DNA of 64,000 nucleotides from assembly GCA_946800325.1 (NCBI GenBank), contig CAMPEJ010000005.1, forward strand, positions 124,001-188,000. Reading direction: 5' to 3'. This DNA is from Luzula sylvatica (taxonomy: Eukaryota > Streptophyta > Magnoliopsida > Poales > Juncaceae). The notes beneath the pieces were generated by a model. That model was not told the origin of the DNA. It searched no databases and saw only the letters and a list, made by a program, of their open reading frames with translations. Below, piece after piece: positions 25,901-40,261 of this stretch (position 1 is the stretch's first letter; every line of letters begins with the position of its first letter). A program made the position numbers and the translations under genes.

Positions 25901-27000
25901 ACCCAAATTTACAAACACTAAGAAAGTTTGTTTTTCGATTCAAAACAATCTGTTTATGCTTTGGGGAGTTCAAATAACGTATTTTGAGATCATTTGAATC
26001 GTATCTTTTACTACATAACATTTCACCAAAATTTACAAACACTAAGAAAGTTTGTTTTTCGATCCAAAACAATTTGTTTATGCTTTGGGGAGTTCAAATA
26101 ACATATTTTTAGATCATTCGAATCGTATCTTTTACCACATAACATTTCACCAAAATTTACAAACACTAAGAAAGTTTGTTTTTCGATTCAAAACAATCTG
26201 TTTATGCTTTGGGGAGTTCAAATAACGTATTTTGAGATCATTGGAATCGTATCTTTTACTACATAACGTTTCACCAAAATTTACAAACACTAAGAAAGTT
26301 TGTTTTTCGATTCAAAACAATTTGTTTATGCTTTGGGGAGTTCAAATAACGTATTTTGAGATCATTAGAATCGTATCTTTTACCACATAACATTTCACCA
26401 AAATTTACAAACACTAAGAAAGTTTGTTTTTCGATTCCAAACAATTTGTTTATGCTTTGGGGAGTTCAAATAACGTATTTTGAGATCATTGGAATCGTAT
26501 CTTTTACTGCATAACATTTAACCAAAATTTACAAACACTAAGAAAGTTTGTTTTTCGATTTAAAACAATCTGTTTATGCTTTGGGGAGTTCAAATAACGT
26601 ATTTTGAGATCATTTGAATCGTTTCTTTTACCACATAACATTTCACCAAAATTTACAAACACTAAGAAAGTTTGTTTTTCGATTCAAAACAATCTGTTTA
26701 TGCTTTGGGGAGTTCAAATAACATATTTTGAGATCAATTGAATCGTATATTTTACCACATAACATTTTACCAAAATTTACAAACACTAAGAAAGTTTGTT
26801 TTTCGATTCAAAACAATTTGTTTATGCTTTGGGGAGTTCAAATAACGTATTTTGAGATCATTAGAATTGTATCTTTTACCACATAACATTTCACCAAAAT
26901 TTACAAACACTAAGAAAGTTTGTTTTTCGATTCAAAACAATCTGTTTATGCTTTGGGGAGTTCAAATAACGTATTTTGAGATCATTTGAATCGTATCTTT

Positions 27001-30000
27001 TACCACATAACATTTCACCAAAATTTACAAACACTAAGAAAGTTTGTTTTTCTATTCAAAACAATCTGTTTATGCTTTGGGGAGTTCAAATAACGTATTT
27101 TGAGATCATTCGAATCGTATCTTTTACCACATAACATTTCACCGAAATTTACAAACACTAAGAAATTTTGTTTTTCGATTCAAAACAATTTGTTTATGCT
27201 TTGGGTAGTTCAAATAACGTATTCCGAGATCATTTGAATCGTATCTTTTTCCAGATAACATTTCACCAAAATTTACAAACACTAAGACAGTTTGTTTTTC
27301 GATTCAAAACAATTTGTTTATGCTTTGGGGAGTTCAAATAACGTATTTTGAGATCATTGGAATCGTATCTTTTACTACATAACATTTCACCAAAATTTAC
27401 AAACACTACGAAAGTTTGTTTTTCGATTCAAAACAATCTGTTTATGCATTGGGGAGTTCAAATAACGTATTTTGAGATCATTTGAATCGTATCTTTTACC
27501 ACATAACATTTCACCAAAATTTACAAACACTAAGAAAGTTTGTTTTTCGATTCAAAACAATATGTTTATGCTTTGGGGAGTTCAAATAACGTATTTTGAG
27601 ATCAATTGAATCGTATCTTTTACCACATAACATTTGACCAAAATTTACAAACACTAAGAAAGTTTGTTTTTCGATTCAAAACAATTTGTTTATGCTTTGG
27701 GGAGTTCAAATAACGTATTTTGACATCATTTGAATCGTATCTTGTACCACATAACATTTCACCAAAATTTACAAACAATAAGAAAGTTTGTTTTTCGATT
27801 CAAAACAATCTGTTTATGCTTTGGGGAGTTCAAATAACGTATTTTGAGATCATTTGAATCGTATCTTTTACCACATAACATTTCACCAAAATTTACAAAC
27901 ACTAAGAAAGTTTGTTTTTCGATTGAAAACAATTTGTTTATGCTTTGGGGAGTTCAAATAACGTATTTTGAGATCATTTGAATCGTATCTTTTTCCATAT
28001 AACATTTCACCAAAATTTACAAACACTAAGACAGTTTGTTTTTCGATTCAAAACAATCTGTTTATGCTTTGGGGAGTTCAAATAACGTATTTGGAGATCA
28101 TTTGAATCGTATCTTTTACCATATAACATTTCACCAAAATTTACAAACAGTAAGAAAGTTTGTTTTTCGATTCAAAACAATATGTTTATGCTTTGGGGAG
28201 TTCAAATAACGTATTTTGAGATCATTTGAATCGTATCTTTTACTACATAACATTTCACCAAAATTTTAAACACTAAGAAAATTTGTTTTTCGATTCAAAA
28301 CAATCGGTTTATGCTTTGGGGAGTTCAAATAACGTATTTTGACTTCATTTGAATCGTATCTTGTACCACATAACATTTCACCAAAATTTACAAACAGTAT
28401 GAAAGTTTGTTTTTCGATTCAAAACAATTTGTTTATGCTTTGGGGAGTTCAAATAACGTATTTTGAGATCATTTGAATCGTATCTTTTACTACATAACAT
28501 TTCACCAAAATTTTAAACACTAAGAAAGTTTGTTTTTCGATTCAAAACAATCGGTTTATGCTTTGGGGAGTTCAAATAACGTATTTTGACTTCATTTGAA
28601 TCGTATCTTGTACCACATAACATTTCACCAAAATTTACAAACACTAAGAAAGTTTGTTTTTCGATTCAAAACAATCTGTTTATGTTTTGGGGAGTTCAAA
28701 TAACGTATTTTGAGATCATTTGAATCGTATCTTTTACCACATAACATTTCACCCAAATTTACAAACACTAAGAAAGTTTGTTTTTCGATTCAAAACAATT
28801 TGTTTATGCTTTGGGGAGTTCAAATAACGTATTTCGAGATCATTTGAATCGTATCTTTTACTACATAACATTTCATCAAAATTTACAAACACTAAGAAAG
28901 TTTGTTTTTCGATTCAAAACAATTTGTTTATGCTTTGGGGAGTTCAAATAACGTATTTTGAGATCATTGGAATCGTATCTTTTACTACATAACATTTCAC
29001 CAAAATTTACAAACACTAAGAAAGTTTGTTTTTCGATTGAAAACAATATGTTTATGCTTTGGGGAGTTCAAATAACGTATTTTGAGATCATTTGAATCGT
29101 ATCTTTTACCACATAACATTTCACCAAAATTTACAAACACTAAGAAAGTTTGTTTTTCGATTCAAAACAATCTGTTTATGCTTTGGGGAGTTCAAATAAC
29201 GTATTTTGAGATCATTTGAATCGTATATTTTACCACATAACATTTTACCAAAATTTACAAACACTAAGAAAGTTTGTTTTTCGATTCAAAACAATTTGTT
29301 TATGCTTTGGGGAGTTCAAATAACGTATTTTGAGATCATTTGAATCGTATCTTTTACCACATAACATTTCACCCAAATTTACAAACACTAAGAAAGTTTG
29401 TTTTTCGATTCAAAACAATCTGTTTATGCTTTGGGGAGTTCAAATAACGTATTTTGAGATCATTTGAATCGTATCTTTTACTACATAACATTTCACCAAA
29501 ATTTACAAACACTAAGAAAGTTTGTTTTTCGATCCAAAACAATTTGTTTATGCTTTGGGGAGTTCAAATAACATATTTTTAGATCATTCGAATCGTATCT
29601 TTTACCACATAACAATTCACCAAAATTTACAAACACTAAGAAAGTTTGTTTTTCGATTCAAAACAATCTGTTTATGCTTTGGGGAGTTCAAATAACGTAT
29701 TTTGAGATCAATTGAATCGTATCTTTTACCACATAACATTTGACCAAAATTTACAAACACTAAGAAAGTTTGTTTTTCGATTCAAAACAATTTGTTTATG
29801 CTTTGGGGAGTTCAAATAACGTATTTTGACATCATTTGAATCGTATCTTGTACCACATAACATTTCACCAAAATTTACAAACAATAAGAAAGTTTGTTTT
29901 TCGATTCAAAACAATCTGTTTATGCTTTGGGGAGTTCAAATAACGTATTTTGAGATCATTTGAATCGTATCTTTTACCACATAACATTTCACCAAAATTT

Positions 30001-32577
30001 ACAAACACTAAGAAAGTTTGTTTTTCGATTGAAAACAATTTGTTTATGCTTTGGGGAGTTCAAATAACGTATTTTGAGATCATTTGAATCGTATCTTTTT
30101 CCATATAACATTTCACCAAAATTTACAAACACTAAGACAGTTTGTTTTTCGATTCAAAACAATCTGTTTATGCTTTGGGGAGTTCAAATAACGTATTTGG
30201 AGATCATTTGAATCGTATCTTTTACCACATAACATTTCACCAAAATTTACAAACAGTAAGAAAGTTTGTTTTTCGATTCAAAACAATATGTTTATGCTTT
30301 GGGGAGTTCAAATAACGTATTTTGAGATCATTTGAATCGTATCTTTTACTACATAACATTTCACCAAAATTTTAAACACTAAGAAAATTTGTTTTTCGAT
30401 TCAAAACAATCGGTTTATGCTTTGGGGAGTTCAAATAACGTATTTTGACTTCATTTGAATCGTATCTTGTACCACATAACATTTCACCAAAATTTACAAA
30501 CACTAAGAAAGTTTGTTTTTCGATTCAAAACAATCTGTTTATGTTTTGGGGAGTTCAAATAACGTATTTTGAGATCATTTGAATCGTATCTTTTACCACA
30601 TAACATTTCACCCAAATTTACAAACACTAAGAAAGTTTGTTTTTCGATTCAAAACAATTTGTTTATGCTTTGGGGAGTTCAAATAACGTATTTCGAGATC
30701 ATTTGAATCGTATCTTTTACTACATAACATTTCATCAAAATTTACAAACACTAAGAAAGTTTGTTTTTCGATTCAAAACAATTTGTTTATGCTTTGGGGA
30801 GTTCAAATAACGTATTTTGAGATCATTGGAATCGTATCTTATACTACATAACATTTCACCAAAATTTACAAACACTACGAAAGTTTGTTTTTCGATTCAA
30901 AACAATTTGTTTATGCTTTGGGGAGTTCAAATAACCTATTTTTAGATCATTCGAATCGTATCTTTTACCACATAACATTTCACCAAAATTTACAAACACT
31001 AAGAAAGTTTGTTTTTCGATTCAAAACAATTTGTTTATGCTTTGGGTAGTTCAAATAACGTATTTTGAGATCATTTGAATCGTATCTTTTACCACATAAC
31101 ATTTTACCAAAATTTACAAACACTAAGAAAGTTTGTTTTTCGATTCAAAACAATTTGTTTATGCTTTGGGGAGTTCAAATAACGTATTTTGAGATCATTG
31201 GAATCGTATCTTTTACTACATAACATTTCACCAAAATTTACAAACACTAAGAAAGTTTGTTTTTCGATTGAAAACAATATGTTTATGCTTTGGGGAGTTC
31301 AAATAACGTATTTTGAGATCATTTGAATCGTATCTTTTACCACATAACATTTCACCAAAATTTACAAACACTAAGAAAGTTTGTTTTTCGATTCAAAACA
31401 ATCTGTTTATGCTTTGGGGAGTTCAAATAACGTATTTTGAGATCATTTGAATCGTATATTTTACCACATAACATTTTACCAAAATTTACAAACACTAAGA
31501 AAGTTTGTTTTTCGATTCAAAACAATTTGTTTATGCTTTGGGGAGTTCAAATAACGTATTTTGAGATCATTTGAATCGTATCTTTTACCACATAACATTT
31601 CACCCAAATTTACAAACACTAAGAAAGTTTGTTTTTCGATTCAAAACAATCTGTTTATGCTTTGGGGAGTTCAAATAACGTATTTTGAGATCATTTGAAT
31701 CGTATCTTTTACTACATAACATTTCACCAAAATTTACAAACACTAAGAAAGTTTGTTTTTCGATCCAAAACAATTTGTTTATGCTTTGGGGAGTTCAAAT
31801 AACATATTTTTAGATCATTCGAATCGTATCTTTTACCACATAACAATTCACCAAAATTTACAAACACTAAGAAAGTTTGTTTTTCGATTCAAAACAATCT
31901 GTTTATGCTTTGGGGAGTTCAAATAACGTATTTTGAGATCATTTGAATCGTATCTTTTACCACATAACATTTTACCAAAATTTACAAACACTAAGAAAGT
32001 TTGTTTTTCGATTCAAAACAATTTGTTTATGCTTTGGGGAGTTCAAATAACGTATTTTGAGATCATTGGAATCGTATCTTTTACTACATAACATTTCACC
32101 AAAATTTACAAACACTACGAAAGTTTGTTTTTCGATTCAAAACAATCTGTTTATGCTTTGGGGAGTTCAAATAACGTATTTTGAGATCATTTGAATCGTA
32201 TCTTTTACTACATAACATTTCACCAAAATTTACAAACACTAAGAAAGTTTGTTTTTCGATCCAAAACAATTTGTTTATGCTTTGGGGAGTTCAAATAACA
32301 TATTTTTAGATCATTCGAATCGTATCTTTTACCACATAACATTTCACCAAAATTTACAAACACTAAGAAAGTTTGTTTTTCGATTCAAAACAATCTGTTT
32401 ATGCTTTGGGGAGTTCAAATAACGTATTTTGAGATCATTTGAATCGTATATTTTACCACATAACATTTCACCAAAATTTACAAACACTAAGAAAGTTTGT
32501 TTTTCTATTCAAAACAATCTGTTTATGCTTTGGGGAGTTCAAATAACGTATTTTGAGATCATTCGAATCGTATCTTT
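27001..32577 (+). repeat. Mosaic zone with CCAGATAAC and CCATATAAC and first 123-bp monomers
   Basis: A returns at 27001, then B (27125, ATTCCGAG) and a new type starting TTCCAGATAAC with AAGACAGTTTG (27249). Further new types follow: GATCAATTGAATCG, CATTTGACC, GACATCATTTG with CTTGTACC, CAATAAG, CCATATAAC, CAGTAAG and CAATCGG. The first 123-bp monomers (TTTTAAAC in place of TTTACAAAC) are at about 28266 and 28512. The run 27621-28363 reappears at 29727-30469 (offset 2106), and 28983 to about 29720 at 31214 to about 31950 (offset 2231). Copy 1 has an extra two-monomer, 247-bp insertion (28364-28610) compared with copy 2. Confidence 0.78.
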
Positions 32578-34435
32578 TACCACATAACATTTCACCGAAA
32601 TTTACAAACACTAAGAAATTTTGTTTTTCGATTCAAAACAATTTGTTTATGCTTTGGGTAGTTCAAATAACGTATTCCGAGATCATTTGAATCGTATCTT
32701 TTTCCAGATAACATTTCACCAAAATTTACAAACACTAAGACAGTTTGTTTTTCGATTCAAAACAATCTGTTTATGCTTTGGGGAGTTCAAATAACGTATT
32801 TTGAGATCATTCGAATCGTATCTTTTACTACATAACATTTCACCAAAATTTACAAACACTAAGAAAGTTTGTTTTTCAATTCAAAACAATCTGTTTATGC
32901 TTTGGGGAGTTCAAATAACGTATTTTGAGATCATTTGATTCGTATCTTTTACCACATAACATTTCACCAAAATTTACAAACACTGAGAAAGTATGATTTT
33001 CGATTCAAAACAATCTGTTTATGCTTTGGGGAGTTCAAATAACGTATTTTGAGATCATTTGAATCGTATCTTTTACCACATAACATTTCACCAAAATTTA
33101 CAAACACTAAGAAAGTTTGTTTTTCGATTGAAAACAATTTGTTTATGCTTTGGGGAGTTCAAATAACGTATTTTGAGATCATTTGAATCGTATCTTTTTC
33201 CATATAACATTTCACCAAAATTTACAAACACTAAGACAGTTTGTTTTTCGATTCAAAACAATCTGTTTATGCTTTGGGGAGTTCAAATAACGTATTTGGA
33301 GATCATTTGAATCGTATCTTTTACCACATAACATTTCACCAAAATTTACAAACAGTAAGAAAGTTTGTTTTTCGATTCAAAACAATCTGTTTATGCTTTG
33401 GCGAGTTCAAATAACGTATTTTGAGATCATTTGAATCGTATCTTTTACTACATAACATTTCACCAAAATTTTAAACACTAAGAAAGTTTGTTTTTCGATT
33501 CAAAACAATCGGTTTATGCTTTGGGGAGTTCAAATAACGTATTTTGACTTCATTTGAATCGTATCTTGTACCACATAACATTTCACCAAAATTTACAAAC
33601 AGTATGAAAGTTTGTTTTTCGATTCAAAACAATTTGTTTATGCTTTGGGGAGTTCAAATAACGTATTTTGAGATCATTTGAATCGTATCTTTTACTACAT
33701 AACATTTCACCAAAATTTTAAACACTAAGAAAGTTTGTTTTTCGATTCAAAACAATCGGTTTATGCTTTGGGGAGTTCAAATAACGTATTTTGACTTCAT
33801 TTGAATCGTATCTTGTACCACATAACATTTCACCAAAATTTACAAACACTAAGAAAGTTTGTTTTTCGATTCAAAACAATCTGTTTATGTTTTGGGGAGT
33901 TCAAATAACGTATTTTGAGATCATTTGAATCGTATCTTTTACCACATAACATTTCACCCAAATTTACAAACACTAAGAAAGTTTGTTTTTCGATTCAAAA
34001 CAATTTGTTTATGCTTTGGGGAGTTCAAATAACGTATTTCGAGATCATTTGAATCGTATCTTTTACTACATAACATTTCATCAAAATTTACAAACACTAA
34101 GAAAGTTTGTTTTTCGATTCAAAACAATTTGTTTATGCTTTGGGGAGTTCAAATAACGTATTTTGAGATCATTGGAATCGTATCTTTTACTACATAACAT
34201 TTCACCAAAATTTACAAACACTAAGAAAGTTTGTTTTTCGATTTAAAACAATCTGTTTATGCTTTGGGGAGTTCAAATAACGTATTTTGAGATCATTTGA
34301 ATCGTATCTTTTACCACATAACATTTCACCAAAATTTACAAACACTAAGAAAGTTTGTTTTTCGATTCAAAACAATCTGTTTATGCTTTGGGGAGTTCAA
34401 ATAACGTATTTTGAGATCATTCGAATCGTATCTTT
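32578..34435 (+). repeat. 15-monomer module (1858 bp) of the CCAGATAAC family
   Basis: Starts with B (32578), CCAGATAAC (32702), TACTAC with CAATTC (32826), CACTGAGAAAGTATGATT (32950), GATTGA, CCATATAAC/GACAG, CAGTAAG with GGCGAG, TTTTAAAC (33446), CTTGTACC with CAGTATG, TTTTAAAC (33693), CTTGTACC with ATGTTTTGG, C, D, E and a consensus monomer. The private GTATGATT marker recurs 1858 bp later at 34849, which equals 15 x 124 minus two 1-bp deletions. Confidence 0.82.
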
Positions 34436-36541
34436 TACCACATAACATTTCACCGAAATTTACAAACACTAAGAAATTTTGTTTTTCGATTCAAAACAAT
34501 TTGTTTATGCTTTGGGTAGTTCAAATAACGTATTCCGAGATCATTTGAATCGTATCTTTTTCCAGATAACATTTCACCAAAATTTACAAACACTAAGACA
34601 GTTTGTTTTTCGATTCAAAACAATCTGTTTATGCTTTGGGGAGTTCAAATAACGTATTTTGAGATCATTCGAATCGTATCTTTTACTACATAACATTTCA
34701 CCAAAATTTACAAACACTAAGAAAGTTTGTTTTTCAATTCAAAACAATCTGTTTATGCTTTGGGGAGTTCAAATAACGTATTTTGAGATCATTTGATTCG
34801 TATCTTTTACCACATAACATTTCACCAAAATTTACAAACACTGAGAAAGTATGATTTTCGATTCAAAACAATCTGTTTATGCTTTGGGGAGTTCAAATAA
34901 CGTATTTTGAGATCATTTGAATCGTATCTTTTACCACATAAGATTTCACCAAAATTTACAAACACTATGAAAGTTTGTTTTTCGATTCAAAACAATCTGT
35001 TTATGCTTTGGGGAGTTCAAATAACGTATTTTGAGATCATTTGAATCGTATCTTTTACCACATAACATTTCACCAAAATTTACAAACACTAAGAAAGTTT
35101 GTTTTTCGATTCAAAACAATCTGTTTATGCTTTGGGGAGTTCAAATAACGTATTTTGAGATCAATTGAATCGTATCTTTTACCACATAACATTTGACCAA
35201 AATTTACAAACACTAACAAAGTTTGTTTTTCGATTCAAAACAATTTGTTTATGCTTTGGGGAGTTCAAATAACGTATTTTGACATCATTTGAATCGTATC
35301 TTGTACCACATAACATTTCACCAAAATTTACAAACAATAAGAAAGTTTGTTTTTCGATTCAAAACAATCTGTTTATGCTTTGGGTAGTTCAAATAACGTA
35401 TTTTGAGATCATTTGAATCGTATCTTTTACCACATAACATTTCACCAAAATTTACAAACACTAAGAAATTTTGTTTTTCGATTGAAAACAATTTGTTTAT
35501 GCTTTGGGGAGTTCAAATAACGTATTTTGAGATCATTTGAATCGTATCTTTTTCCATATAACATTTCACCAAAATTTACAAACACTAAGACAGTTTGTTT
35601 TTCGATTCAAAACAATCTGTTTATGCTTTGGGGAGTTCAAATAACGTATTTGGAGATCATTTGAATCGTATCTTTTACCACATAACATTTCACCAAAATT
35701 TACAAACAGTAAGAAAGTTTGTTTTTCGATTCAAAACAATCTGTTTATGCTTTGGGGAGTTCAAATAACGTATTTTGAGATCATTTGAATCGTATCTTTT
35801 ACTACATAACATTTCACCAAAATTTTAAACACTAAGAAAGTTTGTTTTTCGATTCAAAACAATCGGTTTATGCTTTGGGGAGTTCAAATAACGTATTTTG
35901 ACTTCATTTGCATCGTATCTTGTACCACATAACATTTCACCAAAATTTACAAACAGTAAGAAAGTTTGTTTTTCCATTCAAAACAATCTGTTTATGCTTT
36001 GGGGAGTTCAAATAACGTATTTTGAGATCATTTGAATCGTATCTTTTACTACATAACATTTCACCAAAATTGTAAACACTAAGAAAGTTTGTTTTTCGAT
36101 TCAAAACAATCGGTTTATGCTTCGGGGAGTTCAAATAACGTATTTTGACTTCATTTGAATCGTATCTTGTACCACATAACATTTCACCAAAATTTACAAA
36201 CACTAAGAAAGTTTGTTTTTCGATTCAAAACAATCTGTTTATGTTTTGGGGAGTTCAAATAACGTATTTTGAGATCATTTGAATCGTATCTTTTACCACA
36301 TAACATTTCACCCAAATTTACAAACACTAAGAAAGTTTGTTTTTCGATTCAAAACAATTTGTTTATGCTTTGGGGAGTTCAAATAACGTATTTCGAGATC
36401 ATTTGAATCGTATCTTTTACTACATAACATTTCATCAAAATTTACAAACACTAAGAAAGTTTGTTTTTCGATTCAAAAAAATTTGTTTATGCTTTGGGGA
36501 GTTCAAATAACGTATTTTGAGATCATTGGAATCGTATCTTT
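34436..36541 (+). repeat. 17-monomer module (2106 bp) of the CCAGATAAC family
   Basis: Same start and end as the preceding module (B, CCAGATAAC, CAATTC, GAGAAAGTATGATT ... CTTGTACC with ATGTTTTGG, C, D), but with two net extra monomers in the middle. It includes CATAAGATTTC (34941), CATTTGACC (35190) and CAATAAG. The 123-bp monomers are at 35800 and 36047; the second reads TTGTAAAC rather than TTTTAAAC. D at 36418 has CAAAAAAATTTG in place of CAAAACAATTTG. Length 17 x 124 minus 2. Confidence 0.82.
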
Positions 36542-38401
36542 TACTACATAACATTTCACCAAAATTTACAAACACTAAGAAAGTTTGTTTTTCGATTTAA
36601 AACAATCTGTTTATGCTTTGGGGAGTTCAAATAACGTATTTTGAGATCATTTGAATCGTATCTTTTACCACATAACATTTCACCAAAATTTACAAACACT
36701 AAGAAAGTTTGTTTTTCGATTCAAAACAATCTGTTTATGCTTTGGGGAGTTCAAATAACGTATTTTGAGATCATTTGAATCGTATATTTTACCACATAAC
36801 ATTTTACCAAAATTTACAAACACTAAGAAAGTTTGTTTTTCGATTCAAAACAATTTGTTTATGCTTTGGGGAGTTCAAATAACGTATTTTGAGAACATTT
36901 GAATCGTATCTTTTACCACATAACATTTCACCCAAATTTACAAACACTAAGAAAGTTTGTTTTTCGATTCAAAACAATCTGTTTATGCTTTGGGGAGTTC
37001 AAATAACGTATTTTGAGATCATTTGAATCGTATCTTTTACTACAGAACATTTCACCAAAATTTACAAACACTAAGAAAGTTTGTTTTTCGATCCAAAACA
37101 ATTTGTTTATGCTTTGGGGAGTTCAAATAACATATTTTTAGATCATTCGAATCGTATCTTTTACCACATAACATTTCACCAAAATTTACAAACACTAAGA
37201 AAGTTTGTTTTTCGATTCAAAACAATCTGTTTATGCTTTGGGGAGTTCAAATAACGTATTTTGAGATCATTTGAATCGTATCTTTTACCACATAACATTT
37301 TACCAAAATTTACAAACACTAAGAAAGTTTGTTTTTCGATTCAAAACAATTTGTTTATGCTTTGGGGAGTTCAAATAACGTATTTTGAGATCATTGGAAT
37401 CGTATCTTTTACTACATAACATTTCACCAGAATTTACAAACACTACGAAAGTTTGTTTTTCGATTCAAAACAATTTGTTTATGCTTTGGGGAGTTCAAAT
37501 AACCTATTTTTAGATCATTCGAATCGTATCTTTTACCACATAACATTTCACCAAAATTTACAAACACTAAGAAAGTTTGTTTTTCGATTCAAAACAATTT
37601 GTTTATGCTTTGGGGAGTTCAAATAACGTATTTTGAGATCATTTGAATCGTATCTTTTACCACATAACATTTCAGCCAAATTTACAAACACTAAGAAAGT
37701 TTGTTTTTCGATTCAAAACAATCTGTTTATGCTTTGGGGAGTTCAAATAACGTATTTTGAGATCATTTGAATCGTATCTTTTACTACATAACATTTCACC
37801 AAAATTTACAAACACTAAGAAAGTTTGTTTTTCGATTCAAAACAATTTGTTTATGCTTTGGGGAGTTCAAATAACATATTTTTAGATCATTCGAATCGTA
37901 TCTTTTACCACATAACATTTCACCAAAATTTACAAACACTAAGAAAGTTTGTTTTTCGATTCAAAACAATCTGTTTATGCTTTGGGGAGTTCAAATAACG
38001 TATTTTGAGATCATTTGAATCATATCTTTTACCACATAACATTTTACCAAAATTTACAAACACTAAGAAAGTTTGTTTTTCGATTCAAAACAATTTGTTT
38101 ATGCTTTGGGGAGTTCAAATAACGTATTTTGAGATCATTGGAATCGTATCTTTTACTACATAACATTTCACCAAAATTTACAAACACTAAGAAAGTTTGT
38201 TTTTCGATTCAAAACAATTTGTTTATGCTTTGGGGAGTTCAAATAACGTATTTTGAGATCATTAGAATCGTATCTTTTACCACATAACATTTCACCAAAA
38301 TTTACAAACACTAAGAAAGTTTGTTTTTCGATTCAAAACAATTTGTTTATGCTTTGGGGAGTTCAAATAACGTATTTTGAGATCATTGGAATCGTATCTT
38401 T
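36542..38401 (+). repeat. 15-monomer HOR (1860 bp), copy 1
   Basis: Begins with E (GATTTA) and runs F, G, I, J, H, G, CTACG/ACCTAT and others, ending with CATTAG and CATTGG monomers. Every marker recurs 1860 bp on: GATTTA at 36595 and 38455, GATCC at 37090 and 38950, CTACG at 37443 and 39303. Private changes include GAGAACATTTG (36893), CACCAGAATTTAC (37426) and CAGCCAAATT (37673). Confidence 0.86.
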
Positions 38402-40261
38402 TACTGCATAACATTTCACCAAAATTTACAAACACTAAGAAAGTTTGTTTTTCGATTTAAAACAATCTGTTTATGCTTTGGGGAGTTCAAATAACGTATT
38501 TTGAGATCATTTGAATCGTATCTTTTACCACATAACATTTCACCAAAATTTACAAACACTAAGAAAGTTTGTTTTTCGATTCAAAACAATCTGTTTATGC
38601 TTTGGGGAGTTCAAATAACGTATTTTGAGATCATTTGAATCGTATATTTTACCACATAACATTTTACCAAAATTTACAAACACTAAGAAAGTTTGTTTTT
38701 CGATTCAAAACAATTTGTTTATGCTTTGGGGAGTTCAAATAACGTATTTTGAGATCATTTGAATCGTATCTTTTACCACATAACATTTCACCCAAATTTA
38801 CAAACACTAAGAAAGTTTGTTTTTCGATTCAAAACAATCTGTTTATGCTTTGGGGAGTTCAAATAACGTATTTTGAGATCATTTGAATCGTATCTTTTAC
38901 TACATAACATTTCACCAAAATTTACAAACACTAAGAAAGTTTGTTTTTCGATCCAAAACAATTTGTTTATGCTTTGGGGAGTTCAAATAACATATTTTTA
39001 GATCATTCGAATCGTATCTTTTACCACATAACATTTCACCAAAATTTACAAAAACTAAGAAAGTTTGTTTTTCGATTCAAAACAATCTGTTTATGCTTTG
39101 GGGAGTTCAAATAACGTATTTTAAGATCATTTGAATCGTATCTTTTACCACATAACATTTTACCAAAATTTACAAACACTAAGAAAGTTGGTTTTTCGAT
39201 TCAAAACAATTTGATTATGCTTTGGGGAGTTCAAATAACGTATTTTGAGATCATTGGAATCGTATCTTTTACTACATAACATTTCACCAAAATTTACAAA
39301 CACTACGAAAGTTTCTTTTTCGATTCAAAACAATTTGTTTATGCTTTGGGGAGTTCAAATAACCTATTTTTAGATCATTCGAATCGTATCTTTTACCACA
39401 TAACATTTCACCAAAATTTACAAACACTAAGAAAGTTTGTTTTTCGATTCAAAACAATTTGTTTATGCTTTGGGGAGTTCAAATAACGTATTTTGAGATC
39501 ATTTGAATCGTATCTTTTACCACATAACATTTCACCCAAATTTACAAACACTAAGAAAGTTTGTTTTTCGATTCAAAACAATCTGTTTATGCTTTGGGGA
39601 GTTCAAATAACGTATTTTGAGATCATTTGAATCGTATCTTTTACTACATAACATTTCACCAAAATTTACAAACACTAAGAAAGTTTGTTTTTCGATCCAA
39701 AACAATTTGTTTATGCTTTGGGGAGTTCAAATAACATATTTTTAGATCATTCGAATCGTATCTTTTACCACATAACATTTCACCAAAATTTACAAACACT
39801 AAGAAAGTTTGTTTTTCGATTCAAAACAATCTGTTTATGCTTTGGGGAGTTCAAATAACGTATTTTGAGATCATTTGAATCGTATCTTTTACCACATAAC
39901 ATTTTACCAAAATTTACAAACACTAAGAAAGTTTGTTTTTCGATTCAAAACAATTTGTTTATGCTTTGGGGAGTTCAAATAACGTATTTTGAGATCATTG
40001 GAATCGTATCTTTTACTACATAACATTTCACCAAAATTTACAAACACTAAGAAAGTTTGTTTTTCGATTCAAAACAATTTGTTTATGCTTTGGGGAGTTC
40101 AAATAACGTATTTTGAGATCATTAGAATCGTATCTTTTACCACATAACATTTCACCAAAATTTACAAACACTAAGAAAGTTTGTTTTTCGATTCAAAACA
40201 ATCTGTTTATGCTTTGGGGAGTTCAAATAACGTATTTTGAGATCATTTGAATCGTATCTTT
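38402..40261 (+). repeat. 15-monomer HOR (1860 bp), copy 2
   Basis: Sister of 36542-38401. It starts TACTGC rather than TACTAC. Private changes include CAAAAACTAAG (39049), TTTTAAGATC (39120), GTTGGTTTTTCG with TTTGATTATGC (39188-39219) and GTTTCTTTTTCG (39312). It is followed directly by an A monomer at 40262. Confidence 0.86.

Larger units (their letters stand above)
19188..27000 (+). repeat. A-less zone of short HORs (J, CTACG, CATTAG and CATTGG monomers)
   Basis: Between the A monomers at 18940 and 27001 (65 monomers plus a 1-bp insertion) no CTATTC monomer occurs, and the B type is also missing. The zone is built from J (GATCC with ACATATTTTTAG), monomers with CACTACGAAAG and ACCTATTTTTAG, G, and units ending CATTGGAATCG, CATTAGAATCG or CATTCGAATCG. 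TACTGC starts appear first at 23033. The order is less regular than to the left: 4-monomer spacing around 20.2-20.7 kb, 6-monomer at 21.4-22.9 kb, and a pair of GCTTTGGAGAG markers (21121, 23106) 1985 bp apart. The extra A near 21184 makes one 125-bp monomer (21172-21296). Confidence 0.8.

Noticed and set aside
35937..36203. 88-codon ORF on the - strand with an internal repeat
   Set aside because: It spans the 123-bp TTGTAAAC monomer at 36047. Its internal peptide repeat mirrors the DNA repeat; no signal peptide, domain or start context supports a gene.
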